From the NCBI GenBank assembly GCA_910578815.1, contig CAJTSE010000007.1, positions 1 through 43,530 of the forward strand: 43,530 nucleotides of DNA, read 5' to 3'. A program made the translations under genes and the position numbers. The notes below the pieces were generated by a model, which was not told the origin of the DNA, searched no databases, and was given only the letters and a program-made list of their open reading frames with translations. This DNA comes from an uncultured Acetatifactor sp. (lineage in GTDB: Bacteria > Bacillota > Clostridia > Lachnospirales > Lachnospiraceae). Shown here in pieces: positions 23,561 to 31,321 of the stretch (the stretch's first letter is position 1; each line of letters begins with the position of its first letter).

Positions 23561-25150
23561 TCAGTGGGGTACATATTTCTCAGGATCCACCGGCGTACCA
23601 TTAATGCGCATTTCAAAGTGCAGATGCGGCCCCGTGCTGACACCTGTATTTCCGCTTAAGGCAATCCTGTCCCCCTGCCTTACCTTTTGACCCACGGACA
23701 CCAGCACTCTGCTTAAATGCCCGTATCTGGTCTGCTTACCGTCCTCATGGTCAATATAAACCACATATCCGTAGCCGCTTCCCCAGCCGGCCTTGGTCAC
23801 TGTTCCGCCGCAGGAGGCTTTCACAGGAGTTCCTGTGGGTACTGCCCAGTCCACGCCCTTATGATTGGTGCTGGCGCCCTTCTTCGGCGCCGAGCGTCTG
23901 CCGAAGCTGGAGGTCTTATGCCCGCCGGAAACAGGCCATACATAGGTAGGCGGTATCTTGGTGCCCCGCTTCATGACCTTGGCCACCGCGTCCATGACCA
24001 CTTCTTCCTTCAAAATCTCCCTGGACACTTCCTTGTCATCCACAAAGGTAACGTTTGCCACAATCTTGCGGAATCCCGCACTGGGCTGCTGAAGCACCTC
24101 GATCTGATTGGTATACCAGGTATCCACGTCAATAATTTCCACTTCCGCGTCATAGCTCTCTTCATAGAATCTCTGCTCTACCTTGGTAACGGAAAGCTCC
24201 GGTTCCGGCACCGTAATCACCAGCTGCTGGCCTATCTGCAAAGTGGTGTTAGTATCCTCCAGGCTGTCATTCATCTCCACGATCCTGTCCATGGGTATGT
24301 TGACCTTGATGGCAATTTCGGACAGAGTATCCCCCTTTACCACCTCATAAATGTCAGGAGTTTCCTGCTCCATAATCACACGCTCCGTAGCTGTCTCCAC
24401 GGGAGTCAGAAGGTTCTTGGGAAGATACGCCTCCACAATCTCCGGCTTCTGTTCAAAATCCATGGTCAGAATTCCCAGATCAAAATCTTCAAAATCGGGA
24501 TCCTGCTTCGCAATCGGCTCTGTATGAGGCCTGGCCAATACACTGGCGATTCCTCCCTGTGAACAGTCAATTTTTTCCTGTTCGTCAAGTTCATCCTCAG
24601 CTGTTACACTGGCAGCCAAAACACTGAATTCCCTGCTTGTATCATATGCCAGCTCCACCTGAAACCTGCCTTCGGTGTCATACTTGTCCACCGCTGCCTG
24701 CAGCAGCTGCAGCACCTCTTCCAGGCTGGCAAGATTTACCATATAATCATTGATCTTGAGCGTATAAGAGCGCCGCATGGTTTCGATGGTGCTTCCGCGA
24801 AGAACCTCCTCCATCCGTGCAAGGACCTCCTGCTCGTCATCCACATAGCCCCACAGGACTTCCTCCCCTTCTATGGCAAGCTCAGCCTCCATGAACACCA
24901 GCTCGTCGCTTCCGGACGCAATATTTCGCCTGGCTTCCGTCAACAGGACTTCGGCCTTTTCCTTCTTGTCCACCGTTCCCACGTCCTGCCCGTTCACCGT
25001 CAGATGGAACAGATTCTCTTCAGAAGCTCTGAAAGGAGTATATCCCTTTACGAACAACAGACAGATCAACAGAGTAATCAATGTAATCTTAATATATGTA
25101 AACTTGTACTTTTTATAACTGCTTTTTTTCTTTTTCATAAGTTTTCCCAT
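23561..25150 (-). CDS. Membrane-anchored M23 peptidase with LysM and G5 domains
   Basis: Envelope peptidoglycan hydrolase of 529 residues. A basic N-terminus and one membrane segment (ITLITLLICLLFVKGY, about 22-37) leave the rest outside. Then come a long linker domain, LysM at about 268-314 (YEVVKGDTLSEIAIKVNIPM), G5 at about 318-396, and a C-terminal M23 LytM domain. The M23 zinc ligands are visible: HKGVDW (H430, D434) and GPHLHFE (about 507-513). All catalytic residues are present, so it should be an active endopeptidase rather than a scaffold. The start at 25150 has no strong site; Met 25138, preceded by GGGAAAACTT, is an alternative. It is divergent from dinB across a 97-bp region. Confidence 0.9.
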   Translation of the reverse strand: MGKLMKKKKSSYKKYKFTYIKITLITLLICLLFVKGYTPFRASEENLFHLTVNGQDVGTVDKKEKAEVLLTEARRNIASGSDELVFMEAELAIEGEEVLWGYVDDEQEVLARMEEVLRGSTIETMRRSYTLKINDYMVNLASLEEVLQLLQAAVDKYDTEGRFQVELAYDTSREFSVLAASVTAEDELDEQEKIDCSQGGIASVLARPHTEPIAKQDPDFEDFDLGILTMDFEQKPEIVEAYLPKNLLTPVETATERVIMEQETPDIYEVVKGDTLSEIAIKVNIPMDRIVEMNDSLEDTNTTLQIGQQLVITVPEPELSVTKVEQRFYEESYDAEVEIIDVDTWYTNQIEVLQQPSAGFRKIVANVTFVDDKEVSREILKEEVVMDAVAKVMKRGTKIPPTYVWPVSGGHKTSSFGRRSAPKKGASTNHKGVDWAVPTGTPVKASCGGTVTKAGWGSGYGYVVYIDHEDGKQTRYGHLSRVLVSVGQKVRQGDRIALSGNTGVSTGPHLHFEMRINGTPVDPEKYVPH

Positions 25151-25181
25151 TCCAGTTACATTCTAACAACATTTTTTTTCC

Positions 25182-25210
25182 TTGTAAAGTCAGTTTTCCA
25201 AGGATATAGT
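25182..25210 (+). promoter_or_regulatory. Promoter of dinB
   Basis: TTGTAA (25182-25187), a 17-base spacer and TATAGT (25205-25210) on the plus strand, 37 bases before the start codon. No LexA/SOS box was recognised around it. Confidence 0.6.
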
Positions 25211-25247
25211 AAATGTAACAACTTTGATGCAATTACCGGAGGTGCCC

Positions 25248-26453
25248 ATGAGTGATCCCATTATTTTTCATATTGATGTAAATTCCGCATATCTGAGCTG
25301 GTCTGCCCTGGCGCAGCTTGAAGCAGGCAGCGAAACGGATCTCCGCCTGGTCCCTTCCATTGTGGGCGGTGATATGAGTACCCGCCACGGCGTGGTTTTG
25401 GCCAAATCCATTCCCGCAAAGGCATACGGCATTACCACCGGCGAGCCTGTCATAAACGCCTTCCGCAAATGCCCCTGTCTGGTATCCGTAGCCCCTGATC
25501 ACTTGCTTTACAGTGAACGCAGCAGACAGCTCATGGACTATCTGAAAAATATCTGCCCCGACATCGAGCAGGTCAGCATTGACGAATGCTATATGGATTA
25601 TTCCCCCATTGCGGCAAACTATGCGTCACCGGAAGCTGCCGCCGCATTGATTAAGGATACCGTGTATGAAAAATTCGGATTTACCGTAAATGTAGGCATC
25701 TCCGACCGCAAGGTCCTTGCAAAAATGGCATCCGATTTTAAAAAGCCCAATCTGGTACATACCCTGTACTCCCGCGAGATCCGGGAAAAGCTCTGGCCCC
25801 TGCCTGTATCCAGGCTTTTTCTCTGCGGACGTTCCAGCGCGGAGACCTTAAAAAAGCTGGGGATTCTTACCGTCGGCGACCTTGCTCAGGCGGACACTGC
25901 CATCCTGGCCTCCCATTTAAAAAGCCATGGACTCATGCTCTGGAACTACGCCAACGGACTGGATGACTCCGCTGTTTATCCTGAGCCTGCCGAGGCTAAG
26001 GGCATCGGAAACTCCACTACCCTGGCAGAAGACGCACTCACCAGGGATGAGGCAGCCAAAGTTCTTCTGGAACTTGCAGAATCCGTGGCCAGACGCCTTC
26101 GCGCCTCTCACTGCAGGGCAGGGCTTGTATGCACGGAGATCAAATACAGCAGCTTTAAGTCCGTGTCTCACCAAAGTATTCTGAGCCCTCCCTGCGCTTC
26201 CACCGACATGATCTACCGCACGGCCTGCACACTGTTTGACGAACTTTGGAACGGTTCCCCCATCAGGCTTTTAGGTATCCGCACGGGAAAGCTGTCGGAG
26301 GAAGGTGAGCCTGTTCAGCTCAGTCTCTTCGATTATGCTGCCCAAAAATCGGATAAGCAGCAAAAGCTGGATGCCGCCTTGGATCAAATCCGCGAAAAAT
26401 ACGGAGATAATGCCATAAAAAGAGGGAGCCTGATAACTCCCCCACACCAATAA
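25248..26453 (+). CDS. dinB: DNA polymerase IV (Y-family translesion polymerase)
   Basis: Error-prone polymerase that bypasses damaged template bases. The N-terminal catalytic residues appear in IIFHIDVNSAYLSWSA and VSIDECYMDYSP; KPNLVHTLY, the HhH/thumb region and a little-finger domain follow. The C-terminal VQLSLFDYA is a beta-clamp binding motif (QLSLF). The N-terminal loop VGGDMSTRHGVVLAKSIPAK replaces the classical R-GVV arrangement in the manner usual for Firmicutes. GGAGG five bases before ATG 25248 sets the start; in-frame Met 25224 lies upstream of that site. It is one of three plus-strand genes. Length (402) is normal. Confidence 0.94.
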   Translation: MSDPIIFHIDVNSAYLSWSALAQLEAGSETDLRLVPSIVGGDMSTRHGVVLAKSIPAKAYGITTGEPVINAFRKCPCLVSVAPDHLLYSERSRQLMDYLKNICPDIEQVSIDECYMDYSPIAANYASPEAAAALIKDTVYEKFGFTVNVGISDRKVLAKMASDFKKPNLVHTLYSREIREKLWPLPVSRLFLCGRSSAETLKKLGILTVGDLAQADTAILASHLKSHGLMLWNYANGLDDSAVYPEPAEAKGIGNSTTLAEDALTRDEAAKVLLELAESVARRLRASHCRAGLVCTEIKYSSFKSVSHQSILSPPCASTDMIYRTACTLFDELWNGSPIRLLGIRTGKLSEEGEPVQLSLFDYAAQKSDKQQKLDAALDQIREKYGDNAIKRGSLITPPHQ

Positions 26454-26457
26454 CTTT

Positions 26458-27021
26458 TTATTTCTTTTTTACGCTGTAACCGAAGGTACCCAGCTGTTCT
26501 CCGCAGACAAGATAGGCTCCGTGAGAATATACGATCGGCTCCGCTTTATCCAGATGAAACTTATGAGTGTCGTCCATATATTTTTCATCTGCGTGTACGG
26601 CAGCCACGTCCGCAAGAAACATATCATGAGATCCCAGGGGCATGACCTGCCTGACCCTGCACTCAATGTTCACCGGACTCTCCGCGATCAGCGGCGCCCT
26701 GACCTCCTTAGCCGAAAGCGGCGTCAATCCCAGCTCCTTAAATTTATCTACCTCGCGTCCGCTCTTTATGCCGCAATAATCCGTGGCAAAGGCCAGCTGT
26801 CTTGTAGTCAGATTAATGACAAATTCACCCGTATCCTTTATGATTGGAGAAGAATACCTTTCCGGCCGAAGTGATATGCTGACCATGGGCGGATTGGTAC
26901 AGACCGTTCCCACCCATGCAACCGTTATAATATTGGCTTTTCCCTCCCTGTCAGCCACACTTACCATGACCACCGGCAGAGGATAAAGCATATTACCGGG
27001 TTTCCAGATTTCTCTTGCCAT
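26458..27021 (-). CDS. Flavin reductase family protein (FMN-binding split barrel)
   Basis: A 187-residue protein of the flavoredoxin/flavin-reductase-like family that binds FMN on a split beta barrel. Typical segments are YPLPVVMVSVADREGKANII, TVAWVGTVCTNPPMVSISLR, EFVINLTTRQLAFATDYCGI and SPVNIECRVRQVMPLGSHDM. There is no membrane segment. The electron partner and substrate cannot be deduced. GGAGG four to five bases before the ATG supports the start. Its stop is four bases from the end of dinB (convergent), and it follows the coiled-coil repeat gene by 17 bases, so the two minus-strand genes are probably co-transcribed. Confidence 0.88.
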   Translation of the reverse strand: MAREIWKPGNMLYPLPVVMVSVADREGKANIITVAWVGTVCTNPPMVSISLRPERYSSPIIKDTGEFVINLTTRQLAFATDYCGIKSGREVDKFKELGLTPLSAKEVRAPLIAESPVNIECRVRQVMPLGSHDMFLADVAAVHADEKYMDDTHKFHLDKAEPIVYSHGAYLVCGEQLGTFGYSVKKK

Positions 27022-27038
27022 GACCGCCTCCGTCGCTC

Positions 27039-27896
27039 TTACAGCAGGCCGATTCCCAGCAGATCCAGCAGCTGAAGCACTGCACCCGCCAAAGAAAACA
27101 CCAGCGCGACAACCGAAATTCCCAGCACGAATCCCAGCTTGCCCTTCATGGCGTTTACCTTTCCCGACATCTCCGCCAGCGCCTCACCCTGCTTCCCGCT
27201 TTCCTCCATGACTACCGCCTGCACATTCCGATATACCTTCACACATTCCTTGTGAACATTTTCCTCTGCCGCCGAAAATTTTTCTTCCAGTCCGTCTCCA
27301 ATATCCTCTTCGGACTTTTCCTCTAAACGAACAGAAAGCTGCTCCAGCTTATCCGCTATTTCTCCCTTCGCCTCTCCGAGCTGAGTACTCACGCTGCCCA
27401 ACTGCCCGCTCAACTTATCCACCTGGCCGCCCACGCTTCCCAGCCCTTCTCCCAGCTTATCCACCTGGCTGCCTACGTTTGCCAGCCCTTCCCCCAGCTT
27501 ATCCACCTGGCCGCTCACGCTTCCCAGCTGCTCACCCAGCTTTCCCACCTGGCCGCTCACGCTTCCCAGCTGCTCACCCAGCTTTCCCACCTGACCGCCC
27601 ACACTTCCCAGCTGATCACCCAGCTTTTCCAGCCCTGAGGCATCCTGCTGAATCGCTTTGATCCTGGCAATGCTTTCATCCACCAGACGCTTCATCTCCG
27701 CGGCAGCTTCTCCTGACACACCCTTTATTCCGGCTGCGTTTTCATCTATCAGCTTCTGAAGTCTTTCCAGGCACTCATTATATTCGGCCACTCGGCTCCT
27801 GAGCGCATTCAGCTCCTGGATCTCGGCAGTGGTATTAGCCTTGATAATCTCCTGAGCGTTTATTTTCTGTGCCAGTTTATCCATAAAAATATCCAT
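27039..27896 (-). CDS. Coiled-coil protein with 14-residue tandem repeats and C-terminal membrane anchor
   Basis: A 285-residue protein of unknown function. The N-terminal 90 residues form a charged helix (INAQEIIKANTTAEIQELNA onward). Residues 91-174 are six copies of a 14-residue unit with consensus KLGEQLGSVSGQVD, which is two heptads and so continues a coiled coil. A second acidic helix and one C-terminal membrane segment follow (LGFVLGISVVALVFSLAGAV, then LQLLDLLGIGLL). It resembles tail-anchored or methyl-accepting-like rods, but no signalling domain is present. GGAGG seven bases upstream supports the ATG at 27896. A sigma-A promoter lies at 27953-27981. The repeat number may vary among strains. 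Confidence 0.82.
   Translation of the reverse strand: MDIFMDKLAQKINAQEIIKANTTAEIQELNALRSRVAEYNECLERLQKLIDENAAGIKGVSGEAAAEMKRLVDESIARIKAIQQDASGLEKLGDQLGSVGGQVGKLGEQLGSVSGQVGKLGEQLGSVSGQVDKLGEGLANVGSQVDKLGEGLGSVGGQVDKLSGQLGSVSTQLGEAKGEIADKLEQLSVRLEEKSEEDIGDGLEEKFSAAEENVHKECVKVYRNVQAVVMEESGKQGEALAEMSGKVNAMKGKLGFVLGISVVALVFSLAGAVLQLLDLLGIGLL
27375..27626. repeat. 42-bp tandem repeat (six units) inside a coding region
   Basis: Six consecutive 42-bp units encode KLGDQLGSVGGQVG, KLGEQLGSVSGQVG, KLGEQLGSVSGQVD, KLGEGLANVGSQVD, KLGEGLGSVGGQVD and KLSGQLGSVSTQLG. The second and third units are nearly identical at the DNA level, suggesting recent slippage or recombination. Confidence 0.85.
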
Positions 27897-27952
27897 CTGT
27901 ATTCCTCCAAATGCCGGCTGCGGTACATCACCTTGTACTTTCCTTTGCGGTT

Positions 27953-27981
27953 ATTATATCATTATCCTATACATATTACAA
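27953..27981 (-). promoter_or_regulatory. Sigma-A promoter of the coiled-coil/flavin reductase unit
   Basis: TTGTAA (27981-27976) and a consensus TATAAT (27958-27953) with a 17-base spacer on the minus strand, 56 bases before the start codon. Confidence 0.75.
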
Positions 27982-27999
27982 CTTAAAATCGAACTCGAA

Positions 28000-28225
28000 A
28001 TTATTCGCCGTATACAATTCGGTCATGTCACAAGCGGGTAACAGGCGATAGACGGCCATTGTTCTCAATACGGACTGTGCGAAACGTCGGTGCTTGGCAA
28101 GCGTATTATGCTTGCTTATGCACCGTTACGTTGAGCCTCAAGCGAAAGCGCGTCCGTATGAGAATGATGGCTGACCGTCGCCGTCAGGTTGTGGAAAGGC
28201 TGAACTGATATTATTCGCCGTATAC
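28000..28225. repeat. GTAACAG repeat, long copy (D), inside a 16-bp direct duplication
   Basis: The repeat itself runs from GTAACAG at 28038 to about 28209. It shares TTGTTCTCAAT, ACCGTTACGT (28122-28131), CAAGCGAAAGCG (28139-28150), ATGAGAATGA (28158-28167) and GGCTGAACTG (28198-28207) in the same order as copy C. The arms CTCAATACGGAC and GTCCGTATGAG pair. ATTATTCGCCGTATAC occurs at 28000-28015 and again at 28210-28225, the second copy covering the stop codon and last four codons of the glycosyltransferase gene. The region looks like an insertion that duplicated the gene's 3' end. Confidence 0.7.
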
Positions 28226-29833
28226 CTCCTGACGGTACGCCACACCATAACAGGCATCTGCCGGCACCGTTACATAACCCTTTTCCCTGAAGCTTTCCTC
28301 CATCCCGTTGGCCCCCCGCAGGTAAACGTAAACTACTGCATCCTTCTTTCGTTCTTCCTCATCTTCAGGCGGGTCTGTATTCATAAGGTATCTTCCAAAG
28401 CGCTTTACCTCCAAAAACCTTGCATCCCCCGCGTATTCCACCGTATCCATAAATTCACGGGGCGGTATCTGATCGTAAAGCATAATATTGGCATAATTCA
28501 ACGAAAATACGGAAATCTCGCCGTCCGTAAGAGACTTAGCATATGCAAGAGCATCTTCATAGCGATACCAGTTCATGTGAGATACCCAGGGGTTTCCGTA
28601 CGAATTATAATCTACCGGATAAGCCGCCTGGGAATATATATAATAACCAAAGCACCCCGTATACATACACAGCGCCACAGCCCAAAAGGCTTTTTCTCTT
28701 TTCAGAATCCTGCCAAGACACCAGAGCCCCGTTCCCCCATACAGAATAATGGGAATATGGATATAGTTGACCTTGTGAAAATATACGAGATCAATGCTGC
28801 AGCCCACTAAAAAGGCAGCGCCAAACCACAATGCCAGTAGAAAATGTACCGGAAGCTCTTTTCTTTTGAAAACCCACTGTATCCATACCCTGACATGATA
28901 CAAAAGCCCCAGCAGAATAAAGGGCGTAGAGATATAATAATAGGAACCGGCTGCCGCGTTACTGATCCACCACCTGTCATCATACTGGCGGAAAAGCATC
29001 TCTACAAGCGCAATAAAGCGCTGTTTAATCACCCATGTATGAAGACTCATCTCACCTGTTCGCAACGCCGGTAATTTCGGAACGGAAAATACTACGCTGC
29101 GGATCTCCGGGATCAGCCCGAAGTTTACGGCTAAAAACAAAAGCAGAGGCACTGCCATGATAAACAGCAACAAAAAGCACAGAAAAAATTGTCTGTTAAA
29201 TCGCATCCTTTTTCGAAAAAAGAACAGGCAGAGCAGAAGGAACAGGGGAATCAGCAGCCAGGTAAGCACATAGCTGTATAAGGTAAGCCCCAGAAATACA
29301 GCCGTCCCCCAGAGACTTTTCTGCCTGCCGTTTAAATATCTGCAAAAAAAGTACATGGCAATCAGCAAAAGCGGCACCGCCAAATTGGCATCCATACCAA
29401 ATCGTGACTGTTGAATATGCCATGGATTAACGGCCAGGAGAAACGCGAACAATAAACCCATCCATTTCGACTGAAACATTTCCCTGCCGAGTCCATATAC
29501 CACAACAATCGACACACATCCCAGGAGCGCCTGCGGCAGTCTGATCGTTACCGCTGACACCCCGAACAGCGCAAAGAAAGGCATGGTCAGATAAGAATAC
29601 AATACGCTCATTCCGCTGCCCCAGACGGTATAATATACCGGCCTCGTATAACCAAAGGAATCTATCCCGTAATTCATGACCGCCCAGGAATTGTAAGCAC
29701 CATACGCTTCGTCCTGATGCAGCCCCATAGGACTTTCCCCCAAAAACAGCAGTCTCGCCAGGCTGCCCGCCAGTATAACAAGCGTCAGCCAGCATTCCGG
29801 CATTTGAATCCATTTTTTCAAGCGTAACCGCAT
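28211..29833 (-). CDS. PMT/ArnT-type membrane glycosyltransferase
   Basis: A 540-residue multi-pass membrane protein of the GT-C fold. Near the N-terminus GESPMGLHQDEAYGAYNSWA carries the acidic DE motif of the first outer loop, expected to be catalytic in polyprenyl-phosphate-sugar transferases. About ten membrane helices follow (for example LPQALLGCVSIVVVYGLG, WLLIPLFLLLCLFFF) and then a C-terminal extracytoplasmic domain of about 130 residues. It probably transfers a lipid-linked sugar to an envelope acceptor; donor and acceptor are unknown. AGGA eight bases before ATG 29833 is favoured over Met 29866. galE and a UDP-sugar pyrophosphorylase nearby could supply precursors. Its last codons are duplicated beyond the stop (see repeat at 28000-28225). 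Confidence 0.85.
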   Translation of the reverse strand: MRLRLKKWIQMPECWLTLVILAGSLARLLFLGESPMGLHQDEAYGAYNSWAVMNYGIDSFGYTRPVYYTVWGSGMSVLYSYLTMPFFALFGVSAVTIRLPQALLGCVSIVVVYGLGREMFQSKWMGLLFAFLLAVNPWHIQQSRFGMDANLAVPLLLIAMYFFCRYLNGRQKSLWGTAVFLGLTLYSYVLTWLLIPLFLLLCLFFFRKRMRFNRQFFLCFLLLFIMAVPLLLFLAVNFGLIPEIRSVVFSVPKLPALRTGEMSLHTWVIKQRFIALVEMLFRQYDDRWWISNAAAGSYYYISTPFILLGLLYHVRVWIQWVFKRKELPVHFLLALWFGAAFLVGCSIDLVYFHKVNYIHIPIILYGGTGLWCLGRILKREKAFWAVALCMYTGCFGYYIYSQAAYPVDYNSYGNPWVSHMNWYRYEDALAYAKSLTDGEISVFSLNYANIMLYDQIPPREFMDTVEYAGDARFLEVKRFGRYLMNTDPPEDEEERKKDAVVYVYLRGANGMEESFREKGYVTVPADACYGVAYRQEVYGE

Positions 29834-29860
29834 CTTTTCATTCCTTTCAATACATTTTTC

Positions 29861-29889
29861 TTGCACGAGTGAAAAAAATAATTTAAGAT
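29861..29889 (+). promoter_or_regulatory. Possible promoter of the 88-residue protein gene
   Basis: TTGCAC (29861-29866), a 17-base spacer and TAAGAT (29884-29889) on the plus strand, 21 bases before the start codon. Confidence 0.45.
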
Positions 29890-29910
29890 AGGGACAAAGG
29901 GGGAAAACTT

Positions 29911-30177
29911 ATGTTTCGCTTATGGGCAAGAACTTTTAAGGACAATCACATGCTGCAGGATACCTGCATTGAAGACGGAAGCGGCGACACCCGCACCCAC
30001 AAGGTTTTCCATGCCCTGGATGAAATATGCTTTCAGTTTGATCTGGGACGTCCCGTCTGGCTGGACAAGACCATCGCAGAATTTAAAAGACATCGGAAAG
30101 CACGTTTCACCCAGGACAATTTCATGGAAGCTGTTGATTTTGATTATTTGGAGATTCAGGTCATCGAAGAGGATTAA
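29911..30177 (+). CDS. Conserved small protein of unknown function
   Basis: An 88-residue soluble acidic protein, starting MFRLWARTFKDNHMLQDTCI and including HKVFHALDEICFQFDLGRPV and DFDYLEIQVIEED. A GGGGG seven to eight bases before the ATG and a possible promoter upstream support it as real. It has no membrane segment or signal peptide. I recall similar short proteins in Lachnospiraceae but no assigned function. It converges with galE: the two stop codons overlap (plus TAA at 30175-30177, minus TAA at 30176-30174), leaving no room for a separate terminator. Confidence 0.75.
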   Translation: MFRLWARTFKDNHMLQDTCIEDGSGDTRTHKVFHALDEICFQFDLGRPVWLDKTIAEFKRHRKARFTQDNFMEAVDFDYLEIQVIEED

Positions 30178-31190
30178 TCCTCATAACCGTTAGGATTATT
30201 CTTCTGCCATCTCCAGGAATCGGCACACATCTCTTTGATACCGTACTGTGCCTCCCAGCCAAGTTCTTCCTTTGCCAGAGCCGCATCCGCATAGCAAGCT
30301 GCAATATCGCCCGGACGTCTGTCCTTGATTACATACGGAATCTTCACCCCCGTAGCTTCCTCAAAATTCTTCACAATATCCAGAACACTGTATCCCACAC
30401 CGGTTCCCAGATTATAAATCTTTAAACCGGCCTTTTCCTCAATCTTTTTTAATGCCTTTACATGGCCCGCCGCCAGATCCACCACATGAATATAATCTCT
30501 GACTCCGGTTCCGTCCGGCGTATCATAATCATTTCCAAAGACTCCCAGCTCCTTCAGCTTTCCTACCGCCACCTGGGTAATGTAAGGCATCAGATTATTA
30601 GGAATACCATTGGGATTCTCTCCTATAGTGCCGCTCTTATGTGCCCCAATCGGATTAAAATACCGCAGCAGAATCACATTCCATTCCGGGTCCGCCTTCT
30701 GGATGTCGCTTAAAATCTGTTCCAGCATGGACTTGGTCCAGCCGTAAGGATTGGTACACTGCCCCTTGGGACATTCCTCCGTAATGGGTATAAAGGCCGG
30801 ATTTCCGTACACCGTAGCGCTGGAAGAAAAGATAATGTTCTTGACACCGTGCTTCCTCATTACATCCACTAAAGTCAAAGTACCTGCAATATTGTTCTCA
30901 TAGTATTCCCAGGGCTTCTGCACGGATTCACCCACCGCCTTCAAACCTGCAAAATGGATCACCGCATCAATCTTTTCCGCGGAAAAGATTTTCTCCAGAC
31001 CCTCCCGGTCCAAAATGTCCGTCTTGTAAAAAGGAACTTTTTTGCCCGTGATCGCCTCTACCCGCTGCAGGGATTTTTCACTCGCGTTGCTAAGATTGTC
31101 CAACACGATCACCTCGTAGCCTGCCTGCTGCAATTCCACTACCGTATGGCTGCCAATAAAGCCGGCACCGCCCGTCACCAATATCTTCAT
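30174..31190 (-). CDS. galE: UDP-glucose 4-epimerase
   Basis: Interconverts UDP-glucose and UDP-galactose with bound NAD. The N-terminal Rossmann motif is ILVTGGAGFIGSHTVVELQQ. FSSSATVYGNP carries the catalytic Ser/Thr, and NPYGWTKSMLEQIL holds the YxxxK pair. YFNPIGAHKSGTIGENP and IYNLGTGVGYSVLDIVKNFE complete the family signature. Length (339) is typical. AAGGAGG directly upstream of ATG 31190 sets the start. It follows the UDP-sugar pyrophosphorylase gene by about 130 bases; together they can make UDP-galactose for cell-surface glycans or serve galactose use. Its stop codon overlaps that of the convergent 88-residue gene. Confidence 0.95.
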   Translation of the reverse strand: MKILVTGGAGFIGSHTVVELQQAGYEVIVLDNLSNASEKSLQRVEAITGKKVPFYKTDILDREGLEKIFSAEKIDAVIHFAGLKAVGESVQKPWEYYENNIAGTLTLVDVMRKHGVKNIIFSSSATVYGNPAFIPITEECPKGQCTNPYGWTKSMLEQILSDIQKADPEWNVILLRYFNPIGAHKSGTIGENPNGIPNNLMPYITQVAVGKLKELGVFGNDYDTPDGTGVRDYIHVVDLAAGHVKALKKIEEKAGLKIYNLGTGVGYSVLDIVKNFEEATGVKIPYVIKDRRPGDIAACYADAALAKEELGWEAQYGIKEMCADSWRWQKNNPNGYED

Positions 31191-31321
31191 AGTTCCTCCT
31201 TTTCTGCGGAATGTCCCGCACATTGCATTTTTTGTTATCTGCTGCTTTAAAGGATAACCAAAAAGTCTTTGGTTTACAATACTTATTTGTTGTTTGAATC
31301 TGTCGAAATGTTATGCTCTGT

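Noticed and set aside
27375..27626. Regular repeats that might suggest a CRISPR array
   Set aside because: The 42-bp units are contiguous without spacers and keep one reading frame in a coiled-coil protein.
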